The notes beneath the pieces are model-generated. The model saw nothing but the letters and a program-made list of their open reading frames with translations, did not search any database and had not been told where the DNA came from. Positions 1 through 6,368 of a stretch of DNA of 19,312 nucleotides are shown one piece after another. How positions within the stretch are numbered: the stretch's first letter is position 1; every line of letters starts with the position of its first letter. The position numbers and the translations under genes were made by a program. The stretch comes from JAJXWB01 sp047605445 (GTDB lineage Bacteria; Pseudomonadota; Alphaproteobacteria; Rhizobiales; Beijerinckiaceae), in assembly GCA_047605445.1 (NCBI GenBank), contig JASGFP010000082.1:1-19312 (forward strand), read 5' to 3'.

Positions 1-27
1 GGGGTCGAATGCTATACGAGAATCGAT

Positions 28-810
28 ATGTTCACGCTTCCAGAACTCGACGCCGCACAGCTCCTCGCGCTTTTCTCCTTCGTGGCGGTGGGATTTTTCG
101 CGCAATTGATCGACGGCGCGCTCGGAATGGCGTTCGGGCTCCTGACCAATACGCTGCTGGTCAGCGTGCTGGGATTGGCGCCCGCGCGCGCCTCGGCGAG
201 CGTTCATCTGGTCGAGACGTTCACGACCGCTGCGTCGGCCATCAGCCACATCGTCCACCGGAACGTCGACTGGCGGCTGTTCGCGCGCCTTGCGTTTCCC
301 GGCATGATCGGCGGAGCCGTGGGCGCCTATCTTCTCACCAGTATCGACGGCAAGATCGCAAAACCCTTCGTCATGGCCTATCTCGCGTGCATCGGCGTCT
401 ACCTGGTGTGGCGCGCGTGGAATATGGACCACGCGCAGGAGCACAAGCCCGCGAAGATCGTCGAGCCGCTGGGTCTTGTTGGCGGTTTTCTCGATGCCGC
501 GGGCGGCGGCGGCTGGGGGCCGATCGTCACCTCGAACCTTCTGGTGCAGGGCGCCGAGCCGCGCATGACGATCGGCACGGTCAATGCGGCCGAATTTTTT
601 CTGACGACCACGATCTCGGCGACGTTCATCCTGACGCTCGGTTTCCACGCCTTCACCATCGCGGCGGTCGGGCTCATCATCGGCGGCCTGCTGGCGGCCC
701 CGCTCGGCGCGGTGATCGCCAAACGGATATCCGCCAAGCGGCTGCTCGCCTTGGTCGGCTGCCTGCTGCTGGCGACTTCCCTTTTCAGCTTCTATCGCGC
801 GATGGTCTAG
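28..810 (+). CDS. TauE/SafE (TSUP) family membrane permease
   Basis: This 260-aa polytopic inner-membrane protein belongs to the TauE/SafE family, whose members export sulfite, sulfonates or other small anions. It shows the family's internal duplication. The N-terminal half has FFAQLIDGALGMAFG (23-37) followed by PARASASVH (52-60). The C-terminal half has GGFLDAAGGGGWGPI (152-166) followed by a matching TIGTVNAAEF segment (181-190). About seven to eight hydrophobic segments span the chain, and the length is normal for the family. The ATG at 28 is used because the family N-terminus begins immediately after it. An overlapping frame that opens at position 9 is a shadow. The substrate cannot be told from sequence. 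The neighbour, tgt, is 32 bases downstream on the same strand but has no obvious functional link. The upstream context lies outside the window. Confidence 0.88.
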   Translation: MFTLPELDAAQLLALFSFVAVGFFAQLIDGALGMAFGLLTNTLLVSVLGLAPARASASVHLVETFTTAASAISHIVHRNVDWRLFARLAFPGMIGGAVGAYLLTSIDGKIAKPFVMAYLACIGVYLVWRAWNMDHAQEHKPAKIVEPLGLVGGFLDAAGGGGWGPIVTSNLLVQGAEPRMTIGTVNAAEFFLTTTISATFILTLGFHAFTIAAVGLIIGGLLAAPLGAVIAKRISAKRLLALVGCLLLATSLFSFYRAMV

Positions 811-842
811 CGCCGCCGCCGGGCTCTCTCTAAGAAACGCGC

Positions 843-1973
843 ATGAGCGCTCCTTTTTCCCTCACGCTCGCGGCGACCGACGGCGCGGCCCGCACTGGAA
901 TCATCACGACCGGGCGCGGCGACATCCGCACGCCCGCCTTCATGCCGGTCGGCACGGCGGCGACCGTCAAGGCCATGTATGCGGGGCAGGTGCGGGAGCT
1001 GGGCGCCGATATCGTGCTCGGCAATGTCTATCACCTGATGTTGCGGCCAGGCGCCGAGCGCGTCGCGGAGCTTGGCGGCCTGCACAAATTCATGAACTGG
1101 CCGCATCCGATTCTCACGGATTCCGGCGGCTTTCAGGTCATGTCGCTCGCCAAGCTGCGCAAGCTCGACGAGACCGGCGTCACCTTCCAGTCGCATATCG
1201 ACGGCTCGAAACATGTGCTCAGTCCCGAGCGCTCGATGGAAATCCAGGCGCTGCTCGGCGCAGACATCCAGATGCAGTTCGACGAATGCATCCGCCTGCC
1301 GGCTTCCCGCGAGGACCAGGAGCGCGCCATGCGCCTGTCGCTGCGCTGGGCGGAGCGTTCGCGCAAGGCGTTTCAGGAGCGCGAGGGCAGGGCGGTCTTC
1401 GGCATCGTGCAGGGCGGCGACGACAGGCCGTTGCGGGTGGAGAGCGCGAAGGCGCTGGCCGGCATGGATTTCCACGGCCTCGCCATCGGCGGCCTCGCGG
1501 TCGGCGAGCCGCAGGATGTCATGCTCGCGATGATCGAGACGGTCGAGCCGCATTTGCCGGCGCGCAAGCCGCGCTACCTCATGGGCGTCGGGACGCCCGA
1601 CGACATTCTGGAAAGCGTGAGGCGCGGCGTCGACATGTTCGATTGCGTCATGCCGACCCGCGCAGGCCGCCACGGCCTCGCCTACACGCGCTTCGGCCGC
1701 GTGAACCTTCGCAACGCCAAACACGCCGCCGATCCGCGCCCGCTCGACCCGGAATCGAATTGTCCGGCGGCGCGAGACTATTCCCGCGCCTATCTGCATC
1801 ACCTCGTCAAATCGGGAGAGATTCTGGCGATGATGCTGCTGACCTGGAACAATCTCGCCTATTACCAGGAACTGATGGCCGGCGCGCGCGCCGCGATCAC
1901 GCAAGGGCGATACGCGGACTACGTTGCCGCCTGTAAGGCGGACTGGGCGCGCGGCGAAGCTTTAGCCGACTGA
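843..1973 (+). CDS. tgt: tRNA-guanine transglycosylase (queuine/preQ1 exchange)
   Basis: Tgt exchanges guanine 34 in the anticodon of tRNAs Asp, Asn, His and Tyr for preQ1, the base-exchange step of queuosine synthesis. The 376-aa length is normal. The substrate-binding/acid-base Asp lies in TDSGGFQ (92-98, D93). The nucleophile Asp lies in FDCVMPTRAGRHG (266-278, D267). GIVQGG (187-192) and MGVGTPDDI (247-255) are further family signatures. The usual C-terminal zinc site is Cys-x-Cys-x2-Cys plus a His. Here the aligned stretch reads ESNCPAARDYSRAYLHHL, so only the middle Cys (C307) and the distal His region remain. From memory, other Rhizobiales Tgt proteins look similar. No queA is seen beside it. 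Start: ATG at 843, which directly precedes the conserved N-terminal strand; the Shine-Dalgarno is weak. Confidence 0.96.
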   Translation: MSAPFSLTLAATDGAARTGIITTGRGDIRTPAFMPVGTAATVKAMYAGQVRELGADIVLGNVYHLMLRPGAERVAELGGLHKFMNWPHPILTDSGGFQVMSLAKLRKLDETGVTFQSHIDGSKHVLSPERSMEIQALLGADIQMQFDECIRLPASREDQERAMRLSLRWAERSRKAFQEREGRAVFGIVQGGDDRPLRVESAKALAGMDFHGLAIGGLAVGEPQDVMLAMIETVEPHLPARKPRYLMGVGTPDDILESVRRGVDMFDCVMPTRAGRHGLAYTRFGRVNLRNAKHAADPRPLDPESNCPAARDYSRAYLHHLVKSGEILAMMLLTWNNLAYYQELMAGARAAITQGRYADYVAACKADWARGEALAD

Positions 1974-2060
1974 CTGTCCGCGCAAAATTTATCCTTGTTC
2001 GCGCCCGCCCGCGGTCGTAGGTCCGGATATCGCCACATCCAGGTCGAGGGTTCAGGTCGG

Positions 2061-3404
2061 ATGGCCGTCAGAGCCAACAGATATGCGGCGCATCTCGCAG
2101 TCCGGTCGAAAATCGCGGCCAAACGCTGGTCGCGGCGCGCCATCTTTCTCGTCGGCGGCGTCGCCGTCGGCGCAGCGGCGGTCGTCATGGCCTTCGCCGC
2201 CGACCGCGCGCAATTGGGCTTTCTCTGGGCGTTGCAGCGCGCGCCTTGGCTCGGCTTCGTTCTGACCCCGCTTGGCTTCGGCGTCGCGACGCTGCTGGCG
2301 CGCCATGTCTTTCCGAATTCGCAGGGCAGCGGCATTCCGCAGGCCATCGCCGCGCTCCACCTCGACGATCAGGACAAGCGCGCCCCGCTCGTCTCGTTGC
2401 GGGTGGCGGCGGGCAAGATCGTCGTCATGACGCTTGGCCTCTTGTGCGGCGCCTCGACCGGCCGCGAGGGGCCGACGGTTCAGGTCGGCGCTGCGATCAT
2501 GTTCGCGCTCGGCCGCCTGTCGCCCTATCGGCAGGCGGGCTTTCTGCTGGCGGGCGCGGCGGCGGGCGTCGCGGCCGCGTTCAACACGCCGCTCGCCGGC
2601 ATCGTCTTCGGCATCGAGGAGATGAGCCGTTCCTTCGAGGCGCGCACCAGCGGCCTCATCATCGCCGCGGTGATCGCGGCCGGCCTGACCTCGCTCGCCA
2701 TCGTCGGCGATTATTCCTATTTCGGCGCCGCGACGGCGACGATTCCGCTCGGCAAGGGCTGGATCGCGATCGGCGTCTGCGCGGTCGCGGGCGGCCTTGC
2801 CGGCGGTCTCTTCATCCGGATCGTGACGCTGTTCGCCAACGGCTTGCCGGGGGCGGCGGGCGATGCCCTGCGCCGCTATCCCGTCGGCTTCGCAATGCTC
2901 TGCGGCCTCGGCGTCGCGATCTGCGGCCTCAACGGCGATTCCTCCATTTACGGCACGGGCTACGAGCAGGCGCGTATCGTCGTGCATGGCGACGGCGCGA
3001 TCGACTATTGGTTCGGTCCGCTCAAGTTCATCGCGACGACACTTTCGGCGATCAGCGGCATTCCGGGCGGCGTGTTTTCGCCGTCGCTGGCGATCGGCGC
3101 AGGCATAGCCTCGGCCTTCAGCCTCGTCTTCCACTCCGTGCCGCTCGGCGCGCTCGCACTGATCGGCATGGTCGCCTATCTCGCGGGCGTTGTGCAGGCG
3201 CCCATCACGTCCTTCGTCATCGTCTCGGAGATGACCAACGACCACGCCATGGTCATTCCGCTGATGGCGGCGGCGCTCATCGCCAATGCGGCGTCTAAAC
3301 TGCTGGCGCGCGAGGGGCTCTATCATGCGCTGGCCCGCAATTTCCTGCCCCCGACGCGCCCGGAGCCGGCGACTGATAGACGAGCGGGCGCGCTCGGGTC
3401 GTAA
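2061..3404 (+). CDS. clcA: ClC-type chloride/proton antiporter (no CBS domains)
   Basis: This 447-aa integral membrane protein is a ClC-family anion transporter. The signature loops are in order: GSGIP (89-93, chloride-coordinating Ser), GREGP (134-138, gating Glu E136), GIPGGVFSPS (333-342), and the chloride-coordinating Tyr (Y421) in the C-terminal helix. The pair EE at 186-187 in FGIEEM matches the internal proton glutamate of E. coli ClcA, so H+/Cl- antiport is more likely than channel function. There is no cytoplasmic CBS pair. The frame stays open upstream to a TTG at 1995. I prefer the ATG at 2061 because it has a purine-rich stretch just ahead, and the extra 22 residues are not family-like. 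The gene follows tgt by 87 bases with no clear terminator between. Likely roles, from the family, are anion homeostasis or acid tolerance. Confidence 0.93.
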   Translation: MAVRANRYAAHLAVRSKIAAKRWSRRAIFLVGGVAVGAAAVVMAFAADRAQLGFLWALQRAPWLGFVLTPLGFGVATLLARHVFPNSQGSGIPQAIAALHLDDQDKRAPLVSLRVAAGKIVVMTLGLLCGASTGREGPTVQVGAAIMFALGRLSPYRQAGFLLAGAAAGVAAAFNTPLAGIVFGIEEMSRSFEARTSGLIIAAVIAAGLTSLAIVGDYSYFGAATATIPLGKGWIAIGVCAVAGGLAGGLFIRIVTLFANGLPGAAGDALRRYPVGFAMLCGLGVAICGLNGDSSIYGTGYEQARIVVHGDGAIDYWFGPLKFIATTLSAISGIPGGVFSPSLAIGAGIASAFSLVFHSVPLGALALIGMVAYLAGVVQAPITSFVIVSEMTNDHAMVIPLMAAALIANAASKLLAREGLYHALARNFLPPTRPEPATDRRAGALGS

Positions 3405-3469
3405 AATTCGCGTATCCGGTCTATAAGTACGGGCGGCGAAATTGCCGTCTCCAGACAGGATCGGCGAAA

Positions 3470-3661
3470 ATGACCCATCGCTACAAGGTCGGCGAGACCG
3501 TTCGGATGGCGTCGACTATCTCCCTGCGTGCGCCGTCCCTTCAACAATTCAAGATCGTGCGCCAGCTGCCCGAGCGCGGCGGCGAGATGCAGTACCGCAT
3601 CAAGAGCGCCGCCGAACAATTCGAACGGGTGGCCGCCGAAAGCGCTCTGGAAAAGGCCTGA
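3470..3661 (+). CDS. Small conserved protein of unknown function (63 aa)
   Basis: The product is a 63-aa soluble, basic protein starting MTHRYKVGETVRM. It has alternating hydrophobic and charged residues that suggest a small beta-barrel, followed by QYRIKSAAEQFERV and an acidic C-terminus. I recognise the pattern (MTHRYK.G..V, then a VRQLPE...QYRIKS block) as a family of short hypothetical proteins common in Rhizobiales. I know no assigned function. The ATG at 3470 has ACAGGA (3455-3460) nine bases upstream. A TATAAG (3422-3427) sits ahead of the gene, but the matching -35 is poor, so it may have its own weak promoter or be read from clcA. A weak hairpin at 3686-3701 followed by TTGATTT could end the transcript. 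Confidence 0.75.
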   Translation: MTHRYKVGETVRMASTISLRAPSLQQFKIVRQLPERGGEMQYRIKSAAEQFERVAAESALEKA

Positions 3662-3701
3662 CGGACCGGCGCTCAGCCGGGACACGCCGTTTGCCGACGG
3701 C

Positions 3702-3735
3702 TTGATTTGCTGCGCCGAAAGTTTTCTGATACATT
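3702..3735 (+). promoter_or_regulatory. Candidate promoter for the cold-shock gene
   Basis: TTGATT (3702-3707) is followed, with a long 19-base spacer, by TGATAC (3727-3732) in the only AT-rich patch ahead of the cold-shock gene. If used, it gives a leader of about 180 bases, the kind of long 5' UTR seen with cspA-type genes. The spacing is suboptimal, so this is tentative. Confidence 0.35.
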
Positions 3736-3776
3736 AATTCAATCGAGTTTCTGACGATCAGCTCCCAGACAGTGTT

Positions 3777-3793
3777 TTCCGGTGAAACCGGAA
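3777..3793 (+). promoter_or_regulatory. Hairpin in the cold-shock leader
   Basis: TTCCGG (3777-3782) and CCGGAA (3788-3793) form a perfect 6-bp stem around the 5-base loop TGAAA. It lies early in the roughly 180-base untranslated leader of the cold-shock gene. Long structured leaders in cspA-family mRNAs control stability and translation with temperature. That role is inferred here only from position. Confidence 0.4.
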
Positions 3794-3921
3794 CCGGTCT
3801 CGGGCCCAAAGTCGTGCGCCTCTTGAAAATGCGCCGACGATTTTTCTCTCAAACGATTCGATAAGTCGCGGTCCTGCTCGACGGGACGACGGCTTTCTTT
3901 GTCCATGTCGAAGGAAATACT

Positions 3922-4131
3922 ATGATCAATGGCACCGTGAAGTGGTTCAATGCCCAGAAGGGCTTTGGCTTTATCCAGCCCGAAGATGGCACGAAGGACG
4001 TTTTCGTTCACATTTCCGCCGTCGAACAGGCTGGCCTTGCTGGTCTTTCGGACGGGCAGAAGATCAGCTTTGAGCTGATCAGCGACCGCCGCTCCGGCAA
4101 GGTCTCCGCCGGCCAGCTCAAGCTGGCGTAA
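3922..4131 (+). CDS. cspA: Cold-shock domain protein (CspA family)
   Basis: The protein is a 69-aa single cold-shock domain, a five-stranded OB-fold that binds single-stranded RNA and DNA and melts RNA structure. RNP1 is KGFGFI (13-18) and RNP2 is VFVHI (27-31). The N-terminus MINGTVKWFNAQKGFGFIQP is classical. Length and sequence match the alphaproteobacterial CspA type. The ATG at 3922 has AAGGA (3911-3915) six bases upstream. The gene stands alone, with a long leader (about 180 bases) ahead and a strong intrinsic terminator 56 bases after its stop, so it is probably monocistronic. I cannot tell from sequence whether it is cold-inducible or constitutive, because most genomes carry several paralogues. 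Confidence 0.96.
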   Translation: MINGTVKWFNAQKGFGFIQPEDGTKDVFVHISAVEQAGLAGLSDGQKISFELISDRRSGKVSAGQLKLA

Positions 4132-4187
4132 TCCGGTCCCGCCCTGACGCCACGGATGTACTGGCGTCGCGGCGACCGGCCAGACGA

Positions 4188-4221
4188 AGCCTCGGACCGC
4201 GTGTCCGGGGCTTTTCTTTTT
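4188..4221 (+). terminator. Rho-independent terminator after the cold-shock gene
   Basis: AGCCTCGGAC (4188-4197) pairs with GTCCGGGGCT (4203-4212) over ten positions, one of them a T-G wobble, around a 5-base loop. It is followed directly by a TTTTCTTTTT tract. It lies between the cold-shock gene and the FYDLN gene and separates the two units. Confidence 0.88.
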
Positions 4222-4269
4222 CAGGGCCCTTCGGCGGCAGCGCTGGCCCGCCCGCAACCGGGAAGAAAC

Positions 4270-4560
4270 ATGAACGATCAACGCGGCGTAAAACGCCTCT
4301 GCGCGACGTGCGGCACGCGCTTCTTCGACCTGATGGCCAAGCCGGTCTGTCCTAAGTGCCATACCGAGATCTACATCCCGCCGCCGGCGCCGCCCCGCCG
4401 TCCGCCCAAGCCGCTGACGCGCAGGTTCGAACCGGCGCCGGTCGCGGCCAACTCCGCCGAAGACGTGCCGGAGAACGATGACGATTCGCCGATCACGCCA
4501 GCCGAAGAGGGCGACGAGGATCAGGCGGATGAAACCGAGACCGTCGAGCAGGCCCTCTGA
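4270..4560 (+). CDS. FYDLN-type protein: zinc ribbon with acidic tail
   Basis: The 96-aa product matches the FYDLN_acid family (TIGR02300/PF09538), whose function is unknown. It has two CxxC pairs, CATC (12-15) and CPKC, which probably hold a zinc ion. The family motif lies between them as RFFDLM (normally [KR]FYDLN). Next come a proline-rich linker (PPPAPPRRPPKP) and a long Asp/Glu-rich tail ending near EDQADETETVEQAL. The acidic tail could bind basic proteins or rRNA partners, but that is a guess. The ATG at 4270 is chosen over an in-frame ATG at 4156 because the intervening segment contains the cold-shock terminator, and GGGAAG (4260-4265) precedes 4270. Confidence 0.85.
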   Translation: MNDQRGVKRLCATCGTRFFDLMAKPVCPKCHTEIYIPPPAPPRRPPKPLTRRFEPAPVAANSAEDVPENDDDSPITPAEEGDEDQADETETVEQAL

Positions 4561-4577
4561 GGACCGACAAGGAAGGC

Positions 4578-4617
4578 GCAAACAAAAAGAGCGGGGCAGC
4601 CATCGCTGCTCCCGCTC
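4578..4617 (-). terminator. Minus-strand intrinsic terminator
   Basis: GAGCGGGGCAGC (4589-4600) and GCTGCTCCCGCTC (4605-4617) form a 12-bp stem with a single bulge and a CATC loop. On the plus strand no T-tract follows. On the minus strand the stem is followed by CTCTTTTTGTTT, the layout of a Rho-independent terminator for a leftward transcript. It could also damp readthrough from the FYDLN gene in the other direction. Confidence 0.6.
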
Positions 4618-5020
4618 CCATTCTCTGCCCGTGTCCTTGATCTGTCGCCCGCGTGGCTATGTGGCTCTTTCAACGCGCATTCGCGTCGTGCGGGTTCCAG
4701 TGTCCTCCCTCGACTTGGACTGCGGCATCCGTTGCCGGACGCGGCCCTTACGGTTAGGCAGCGGACCGTAGACGAGGGTTTTTCTCTTGTCACGGGGTTG
4801 GGAGAAAGAATCGTACAAAATTTCATCTTGCAGCGCACAATTCAATCTTGGTTTACATGTGAATTGAACATTTGTTATTCGGCATAACTTCTTCATTCGC
4901 GCCGGTTGATCGCGGTTCAAAATCCGCATCGCGCGGCATCGGCCTTGTTCGCTTGTGTTTTGACGGGCCTTGCGTTTGAACTGGCTCAGCCTCGCCGCTT
5001 GAGATTCGAGACCCCGCCCG
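4618..5020. other. Gap ahead of proS: no confident gene
   Basis: This stretch holds no confident protein gene. A minus-strand frame (about 4929 down to 4657) encodes up to 90 residues with an Arg-rich C-terminus and stops 40 bases before the minus-strand terminator. Its third-position GC is visibly lower than in neighbouring genes and no good ribosome-binding site is seen, so a leftward non-coding RNA is as likely. Between 4838 and 4866 lies the inverted repeat CAATTCA...TGAATTG (22-bp centre spacing) flanking a TTTACA. This may be an operator and -35 for proS. No tRNA fold was found. Confidence 0.4.
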
Positions 5021-6343
5021 ATGCGTCTTTCCCGCTATTTCCTGCCCATTCTCCGCGAGAATCCGAAAGAGGCCGAGATCGTCTCGCACCGCCTGATGCT
5101 GCGCGCTGGCATGATCCGGCAGGAAGCGGCGGGCATCTACGCCTGGCTGCCGCTGGGGCTTCGCGTGCTCAACAAGATCAACGCCATCGTGCGCGAGGAG
5201 CAGAACCGCTCCGGCGCGATCGAACTGCTGATGCCCACGATTCAGTCCGCCGAACTCTGGAAAGAATCGGGGCGCTACGAGGCCTATGGCAAGGAGATGC
5301 TGCGGATCGAGGACCGGCACGAGCGCGAAATGCTGTTCGGGCCGACCAACGAGGAAATGATCACGGAAATTTTCCGCGCCTATGTGAAGTCCTACAAGGA
5401 TCTTCCGCTGAACCTCTACCACATTCAATGGAAGTTCCGTGACGAGGTGCGCCCGCGTTTCGGCGTTATGCGCGGCCGCGAATTCCTGATGAAGGACGCC
5501 TATTCCTTCGATCTCGACGAGGCCGGCGCGCGCCATTCCTACAACCGCATGTTCACCGCCTACCTGCGCACCTTTTCTCGCCTCGGTCTGAAGGCGATCC
5601 CGATGCGCGCCGACACCGGCCCGATCGGCGGCGATCTCTCCCACGAATTCATCGTGCTGGCTTCGACAGGCGAGAGCCAGGTGTTCTGCCACAAGGACTT
5701 CCTCGACTTCGAGGTTCCGGCCGCGACGATCGACTTCGACGATGCGGCGACCATGCAGGGCGTCTTCGACAAGTGGACGAGCCGCTACGCCGCCACGGAG
5801 GAAATGCACGACGCGGCGAAATTCGAGGGTCTGTCCGAAGGCGACCGCGTTTCGGCGCGCGGCATCGAGGTCGGCCATATTTTCTACTTCGGCACGAAGT
5901 ATTCCGAACCGATGCGGGCCGTGGTCAACGGCCCCGACGGCAAGGAGACGCCCGTGCAGATGGGCTCCTACGGCATCGGCCCGTCGCGGCTGGTCGCCGC
6001 GATCATCGAGGCGAGCCACGACGACAATGGCATCGTCTGGCCGGAATCGGTTGCGCCGTTCCACGTCGGCCTCGCCAATCTGAAGGTCGGCGACGCGGCG
6101 ACGGATGCGGCCTGCGCCGATCTCTACGCCAAGATGCAGAAGGCCGGCGTGGACGTTCTTTACGATGACCGCGACGAACGCCCCGGCGCGAAATTCGCGA
6201 CGCTCGACCTCATCGGCCTGCCCTGGCAGGTGATCGTCGGTCCCAAGGGTCTGGCCGAAGGCAAGGTCGAGGTGAAGAACCGCAGGACCGGCGAGAAGGC
6301 GCTGTTGTCGCCGGACGACGCGCTGCAGCGGGTCTGCGGATGA
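5021..6343 (+). CDS. proS: Prolyl-tRNA synthetase, short form lacking the large editing insert
   Basis: ProRS charges tRNA-Pro with proline (class II aminoacyl-tRNA synthetase, cytoplasmic). The N-terminal residues, starting MRLSRYFLP, are typical of bacterial ProRS. Motif 2 is FRDEVRPRFGVMRGREF (139-155, R140). Motif 3 is GSYGIGPSRL (315-324). The C-terminal anticodon-binding domain runs from about 345 to 440 and includes VDVLYDDRDERPGAKF. The 440-aa length is about 130 residues below E. coli ProRS. The shortfall lies between motifs 2 and 3, where E. coli has its INS domain that clears Ala-tRNA-Pro. A reduced or absent INS is typical of alphaproteobacteria. The gene heads a tight cluster: lolC/E begins 25 bases after its stop. 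Confidence 0.97.
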   Translation: MRLSRYFLPILRENPKEAEIVSHRLMLRAGMIRQEAAGIYAWLPLGLRVLNKINAIVREEQNRSGAIELLMPTIQSAELWKESGRYEAYGKEMLRIEDRHEREMLFGPTNEEMITEIFRAYVKSYKDLPLNLYHIQWKFRDEVRPRFGVMRGREFLMKDAYSFDLDEAGARHSYNRMFTAYLRTFSRLGLKAIPMRADTGPIGGDLSHEFIVLASTGESQVFCHKDFLDFEVPAATIDFDDAATMQGVFDKWTSRYAATEEMHDAAKFEGLSEGDRVSARGIEVGHIFYFGTKYSEPMRAVVNGPDGKETPVQMGSYGIGPSRLVAAIIEASHDDNGIVWPESVAPFHVGLANLKVGDAATDAACADLYAKMQKAGVDVLYDDRDERPGAKFATLDLIGLPWQVIVGPKGLAEGKVEVKNRRTGEKALLSPDDALQRVCG

Positions 6344-6368
6344 GGGCTGCCGCGAACGAAGGGGCCGC

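Noticed and set aside
1995..2060. A TTG start extending clcA by 22 residues.
   Set aside because: The extension is not ClC-like and lacks a ribosome-binding site. The ATG at 2061 is better placed.
4156..4269. An N-terminal extension of the FYDLN protein from the ATG at 4156.
   Set aside because: The segment contains the strong terminator of the cold-shock gene and is not part of the family. The ATG at 4270 has a good ribosome-binding site.
4909..4940. A tRNA T-arm-like stretch (GCGGTTCAAAATCCGC).
   Set aside because: No acceptor, D or anticodon stems can be placed around it on either strand.
4960..4988. TTGACG at 4960 as a -35 for proS.
   Set aside because: No acceptable -10 lies at 16-18 bases downstream (GGCTCA at the 17-base position).
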